Positions 22,501 to 24,011 of a DNA stretch of 24,011 nucleotides are shown here, in pieces. Location of the stretch: positions 1 through 24,011 of the forward strand of contig CALMZN010000060.1 of the NCBI GenBank assembly GCA_937870675.1, in the 5' to 3' direction. A program made the translations under genes and the position numbers. This stretch comes from an uncultured bacterium. GTDB taxonomy: Bacteria; Patescibacteriota; Patescibacteriia; UBA1558; GWA2-36-10. Numbering within the stretch: the first letter of the stretch is position 1; each line of letters begins with the position of its first letter. The notes below the pieces were generated by a model. The model saw only the letters and a program-made list of their open reading frames with translations, did no database searches and was not told the origin of the DNA.

Positions 22501-23012
22501 AATTCGATAAATAATCTGTCTGGTCCAAAAATATCCAGCAAAGTTTTTAGATTTTTTTCAGCCGTGTCATTTTGGCGAGCCAAAACATGCCGAGCCAGCG
22601 GTCCATTGAGGCAGGCCGTGGAAGCAATCAGTCCCGCTGAATATTTTTTGAGTGTTTCCCAATCCAGTCGGGGCTTATAATAAAAACCTTCCAAGTGGGC
22701 AATACTGGTTAATTTTAATAAATTACGGTAGCCCTCGTTGTTTTCGGCTAGAAGTATGAGATGATAGGGTTTTTCTTTGGAACTGCGGTCAGTTAGTTGG
22801 CCGGGAGTGATGTATGATTCCACACCAATTATTGGCTTGAGGCCAGCTTTGTGGCATTTTTGATAAAACTCAATTACCCCATACATTGATCCATGGTCAG
22901 TCAAAGCCAAAGCCGTAGCACCTTGGTTTTTCGCTTCCGCGATCAATCCGTCTATGGTGCCCAAGCCGTCAAGCAAGCTATAGTGCGAATGAGTATGTAG
23001 GTGAATAAACAT
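19575..23012 (-). CDS. dnaE: DNA polymerase III alpha subunit
   Basis: The replicative polymerase. 1145 residues, close to E. coli DnaE. The N-terminal PHP domain starts FIHLHTHSHYSLLDG, followed by LTDHGSMYG (37-45), GVESY (63-67) and NDIHYV (201-206). The palm has VGPGRGSAAGSLVSY (354-368) and the catalytic PDIDMDFAD with D399 and D401. A third acidic residue should be near the HEYGI-type segment, and ARYGFNRSHAACYAMIAYQTAYLK is clear. A tandem helix-hairpin-helix region (DKDLNKKSLESLIKAGAF) follows, then an OB-fold (VTVAGIITTIQKK). It lacks an integral exonuclease domain, so it is DnaE rather than PolC. No Shine-Dalgarno site precedes the ATG at 23012, which follows an A-rich stretch. The upstream small gene ends in a hairpin terminator, so dnaE likely has a separate promoter. 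Confidence 0.97.
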   Translation of the reverse strand: MFIHLHTHSHYSLLDGLGTIDGLIAEAKNQGATALALTDHGSMYGVIEFYQKCHKAGLKPIIGVESYITPGQLTDRSSKEKPYHLILLAENNEGYRNLLKLTSIAHLEGFYYKPRLDWETLKKYSAGLIASTACLNGPLARHVLARQNDTAEKNLKTLLDIFGPDRLFIELQNRRNTDQNIANQGMVALAKKYNVPLIATNDIHYVKSTDDQAQDVLLCIQTKQKQSDQNRLSYLGEDFSMFSESMMRDFFIDTPEVMDNCLKVAERCNVEIELGKIQLPTYDLPSGVTPEKELERLSCLGIEKRFGKKLEELPKNIAERLQYELSVIERTGYAAYFLIVQDFVNWAKNNKIIVGPGRGSAAGSLVSYLIGITNIDPIKYDLLFERFLNPERVSMPDIDMDFADTGRDAVIQYVENKYGKDHVAQIITFGTMAARAAIRDVGRVLSYSYSYCDQVAKMIPMFMSLKEALSTVEEIKHLYNEDPEAQRLLDMAKKLEGLARHTSTHACGVLITKEPLVNHVPIQYASSDDKTIISQYSLHPIEDLGLLKMDFLGLKNLTIIEQAIDIIEATKKIKIDLDNIPLDDKKSFELLQRGETIGVFQLESGGMKRYLKQLVPTELEDIIAMVSLYRPGPMEFIPDFIEGKHGRKKITYLHPRLEPILKNTYGIAIYQEQIMRIASDLAGFSYGQADVLRKAVGKKIKELLVEQEVAMIAGMSKNGIDKKTAEKIWEFILPFARYGFNRSHAACYAMIAYQTAYLKANHTEAFMAALLTSDQNNIDRITIEINECRKIGIEVLPPDINESFSDFTVVMSKDPQIKNKMRFGLKAVKNVGKHIAKEIIRERKERGPYKSMEDFLMRIKDKDLNKKSLESLIKAGAFDSFITRGQALGNLDKLLEFHKRVQNDHSSGQNNLFADLPLAAPIFSLKLNQFPDAESNIKLTWEKELLGLYISNHPFKEYLDILPQHVVRLPQLKNRDGQEVTVAGIITTIQKKITHKGQNMLFVGLEDSFGSCEALIFPKTLEKTFGLWKDEAKILIHGRVTEKDGQPKILAESAELINEQTIKQWQSSKLINHRLWIKLPAKFQKEGLGAIKKILETKPGNTPVYLEINNGKSRKLKTNLKVLPDEKLKKEICQLLGPDAWELNS

Positions 23013-23032
23013 TTTTGTTTTTTGGCGCGAAC

Positions 23033-23074
23033 AATAAAACCCGATAATTTGTAAGGCAACAAAATATTATCGGG
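23033..23074 (-). terminator. Terminator after the 23398 gene, upstream of dnaE
   Basis: CCCGATAAT (23040-23048) pairs with ATTATCGGG (23066-23074) over a 17-base loop. On the minus strand the hairpin is followed by TTTTATT, which fits the end of the small membrane-protein gene. Confidence 0.75.
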
Positions 23075-23095
23075 GTGTTTGTTTTGGTTTTTGTT

Positions 23096-23398
23096 TTATT
23101 CCGGCCCGGCGCTTTTTTTACTGCGACGAGCGGCTCTTTTGTTTTGAACCATTTCCAATATCTGCTGGCCGGTCTTTAAAACCACAGTCAAATAGGTGGC
23201 AATATTGCTGGTTTTGTCTTTGAATCTTTCAATGCTTTCTTCAATGGCTTGGACAATTTTTTCCGCGCCTTCGGCTATGCGATTCATGGCCCGAAATGTT
23301 TTGGACATTTGGAACAAAAGATAGGCCAGGGCTGTCGCTACCAAAAAAATGGAGATACTTAGCACTAAATTTAGTACATCCCTAGAAGTGTCAAACAT
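23096..23398 (-). CDS. Small single-span membrane protein
   Basis: 100 residues. One membrane helix at about 10-32 (VLSISIFLVATALAYLLF) is followed by an amphipathic, coiled-coil-like helix with KIVQAIEESIERFKDKT, then a second apolar stretch (IATYLTVVLKTGQQILEMV) and a basic tail (RAARRSKKS). The layout resembles DUF948-type proteins of Gram-positives and Patescibacteria, whose role is unknown. The ATG at 23398 has a TATAAT at 23434-23429 upstream, giving a short leader. It is divergent from the membrane protein gene at 23515 and followed by its own terminator before dnaE. Confidence 0.7.
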   Translation of the reverse strand: MFDTSRDVLNLVLSISIFLVATALAYLLFQMSKTFRAMNRIAEGAEKIVQAIEESIERFKDKTSNIATYLTVVLKTGQQILEMVQNKRAARRSKKSAGPE

Positions 23399-23428
23399 GA
23401 AAGTATAATTTAATCAATTAGTGAGTTC

Positions 23429-23458
23429 ATTATAACATAATTTTCCCACTATCGCCAA
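23429..23458 (-). promoter_or_regulatory. Promoter of the 23398 gene
   Basis: On the minus strand TTGGCG (23458-23453, 4 of 6), an 18-base spacer and a perfect TATAAT (23434-23429). It lies back to back with the promoter at 23463-23491. Confidence 0.65.
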
Positions 23459-23462
23459 ATAG

Positions 23463-23491
23463 TTGTCTTAGGAGCGATTTTTTAGTATAAT
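23463..23491 (+). promoter_or_regulatory. Promoter of the gene at 23515
   Basis: TTGTCT (23463-23468), a 17-base spacer and a perfect TATAAT (23486-23491). The start near 23498 leaves about 17 leader bases before the ATG at 23515. Confidence 0.7.
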
Positions 23492-23514
23492 AACCACATT
23501 AGTGATTATATTTT

Positions 23515-24011
23515 ATGGACTATTTTCAACCGCTATCAGAAAAAGATCTTAAGCGTGGCATGTATGTCTTGCAACACAAGGCCATATTTATTCGTTTGGC
23601 TTGGATTTTTTCTTTTTTAATAATTTTTATTATCTATGCCATACTGGTCATCAACGTGGTGCGCTATGTCCAAGCACCCAGCTGGTTGGAGCTTTCAGAA
23701 ACAGTCAAAAAAACTGGCGCTTGGTCGGCTTATCATCAAGAAGAAGCGCCTCTAGATATTGAATTAGGCCAAGCCAAGGCCTTGACTTTGGGTAATGGCA
23801 TTTATAATTTAGTAGCCAGCATCAAAAATCCCAATGAGGATTGGCTGGTGTCTTCTTTGGAATATCGTTTTATAGTCAATGGTCAAGAATTGCCATTTAG
23901 AACTTCTTTTTTGAATGCTTCGGATCAGCATTTGCTTTTGCAATTGGGTCATAAAATTGATGTTTCTGTTGGCAGTGTCAATGTGGAGATTGAAAATGTT
24001 CGTTGGCAACG
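23515..24011 (+). CDS. Membrane-anchored protein, truncated by the window edge
   Basis: The reading frame from the ATG at 23515 is open to the end of the window, giving 165 residues of a longer protein. After a basic N-terminal tail there is one transmembrane helix at about 29-49 (WIFSFLIIFIIYAILVI). The part beyond has a beta-rich look: ALTLGNGIYNLVASIKNPNEDW, then SLEYRFIVNGQELPFRTSFL. This recalls the FxLYD/Ig-like extracellular modules of single-pass proteins, with an Asn-Pro-Asn turn typical of such domains. The C-terminal part is missing, so no function can be given. The good promoter at 23463-23491 and the clean start make the gene call firm. It is divergent from the 23398 gene, another one-span membrane protein. 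Confidence 0.85.
   Translation, partial: MDYFQPLSEKDLKRGMYVLQHKAIFIRLAWIFSFLIIFIIYAILVINVVRYVQAPSWLELSETVKKTGAWSAYHQEEAPLDIELGQAKALTLGNGIYNLVASIKNPNEDWLVSSLEYRFIVNGQELPFRTSFLNASDQHLLLQLGHKIDVSVGSVNVEIENVRWQ

Overview
The window looks like a piece of a small, AT-rich bacterial chromosome of the Candidate Phyla Radiation (Patescibacteria) type. This is inferred from several things: low GC, tightly packed or overlapping genes, many start codons with no Shine-Dalgarno site, trimmed versions of universal proteins (a 985-residue Mfd, a ThrRS without TGS domain, a one-domain YigZ), a long ThyX, and a single-anchor surface protein resembling the 'baseplate J-like' proteins common in that group. No rRNA, tRNA or CRISPR array was found. 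I cannot place it below that level.

Layout. Positions 1-44 may hold the tail of a plus-strand gene. 39-2996 (minus) is mfd. 3125-3589 (plus) is a GC-richer orphan lipoprotein gene with its own terminator. 3702-4857 is a three-gene overlapping unit: small membrane protein, YigZ-like protein, YgjP-like metallopeptidase. 4964-11057 (plus) is a nucleotide/translation cluster: dCMP deaminase, P-loop kinase, long ThyX, dUTPase, inositol-monophosphatase-family enzyme, thymidylate kinase, GatB. It converges on a minus-strand unit, thrS-guaB-miaB-miaA (16633 down to 11213), and the two meet at a bidirectional terminator that carries a palindromic repeat in its loop. Upstream of thrS is a 220-base structured leader (17004-16782) that I read as a threonine T-box riboswitch with a very short Stem I. 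It has a sigma70-type promoter, an ACC specifier in a hairpin loop, a canonical UGGAACC bulge, and mutually exclusive antiterminator and terminator. Divergent from it is a GC-rich type IV pilin-like gene (17199-17660) with its own promoter and terminator. A DUF559 nuclease-like gene follows, bracketed by 24-base near-identical direct repeats. Then come a membrane-anchored surface protein (minus), dnaE (minus), a small membrane protein (minus), and a membrane protein cut by the right edge (plus).

How the genes fit together. Deaminase, dUTPase, ThyX and Tmk give a complete route from dCMP/dUTP to dTDP in one cluster. The thrS unit would place IMP dehydrogenase and two tRNA-A37 modification enzymes under a threonyl-tRNA sensor. 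Three kinds of palindromic repeat sit in control positions: just before tmk and thrS, inside the gatB/miaA terminator, and around the DUF559 gene. The most notable items are the short-Stem-I T-box, the ThyX whose signature is divided between two halves, the pilin with an interrupted processing motif plus an EF-hand-type loop, and the repeat-bounded DUF559 unit.
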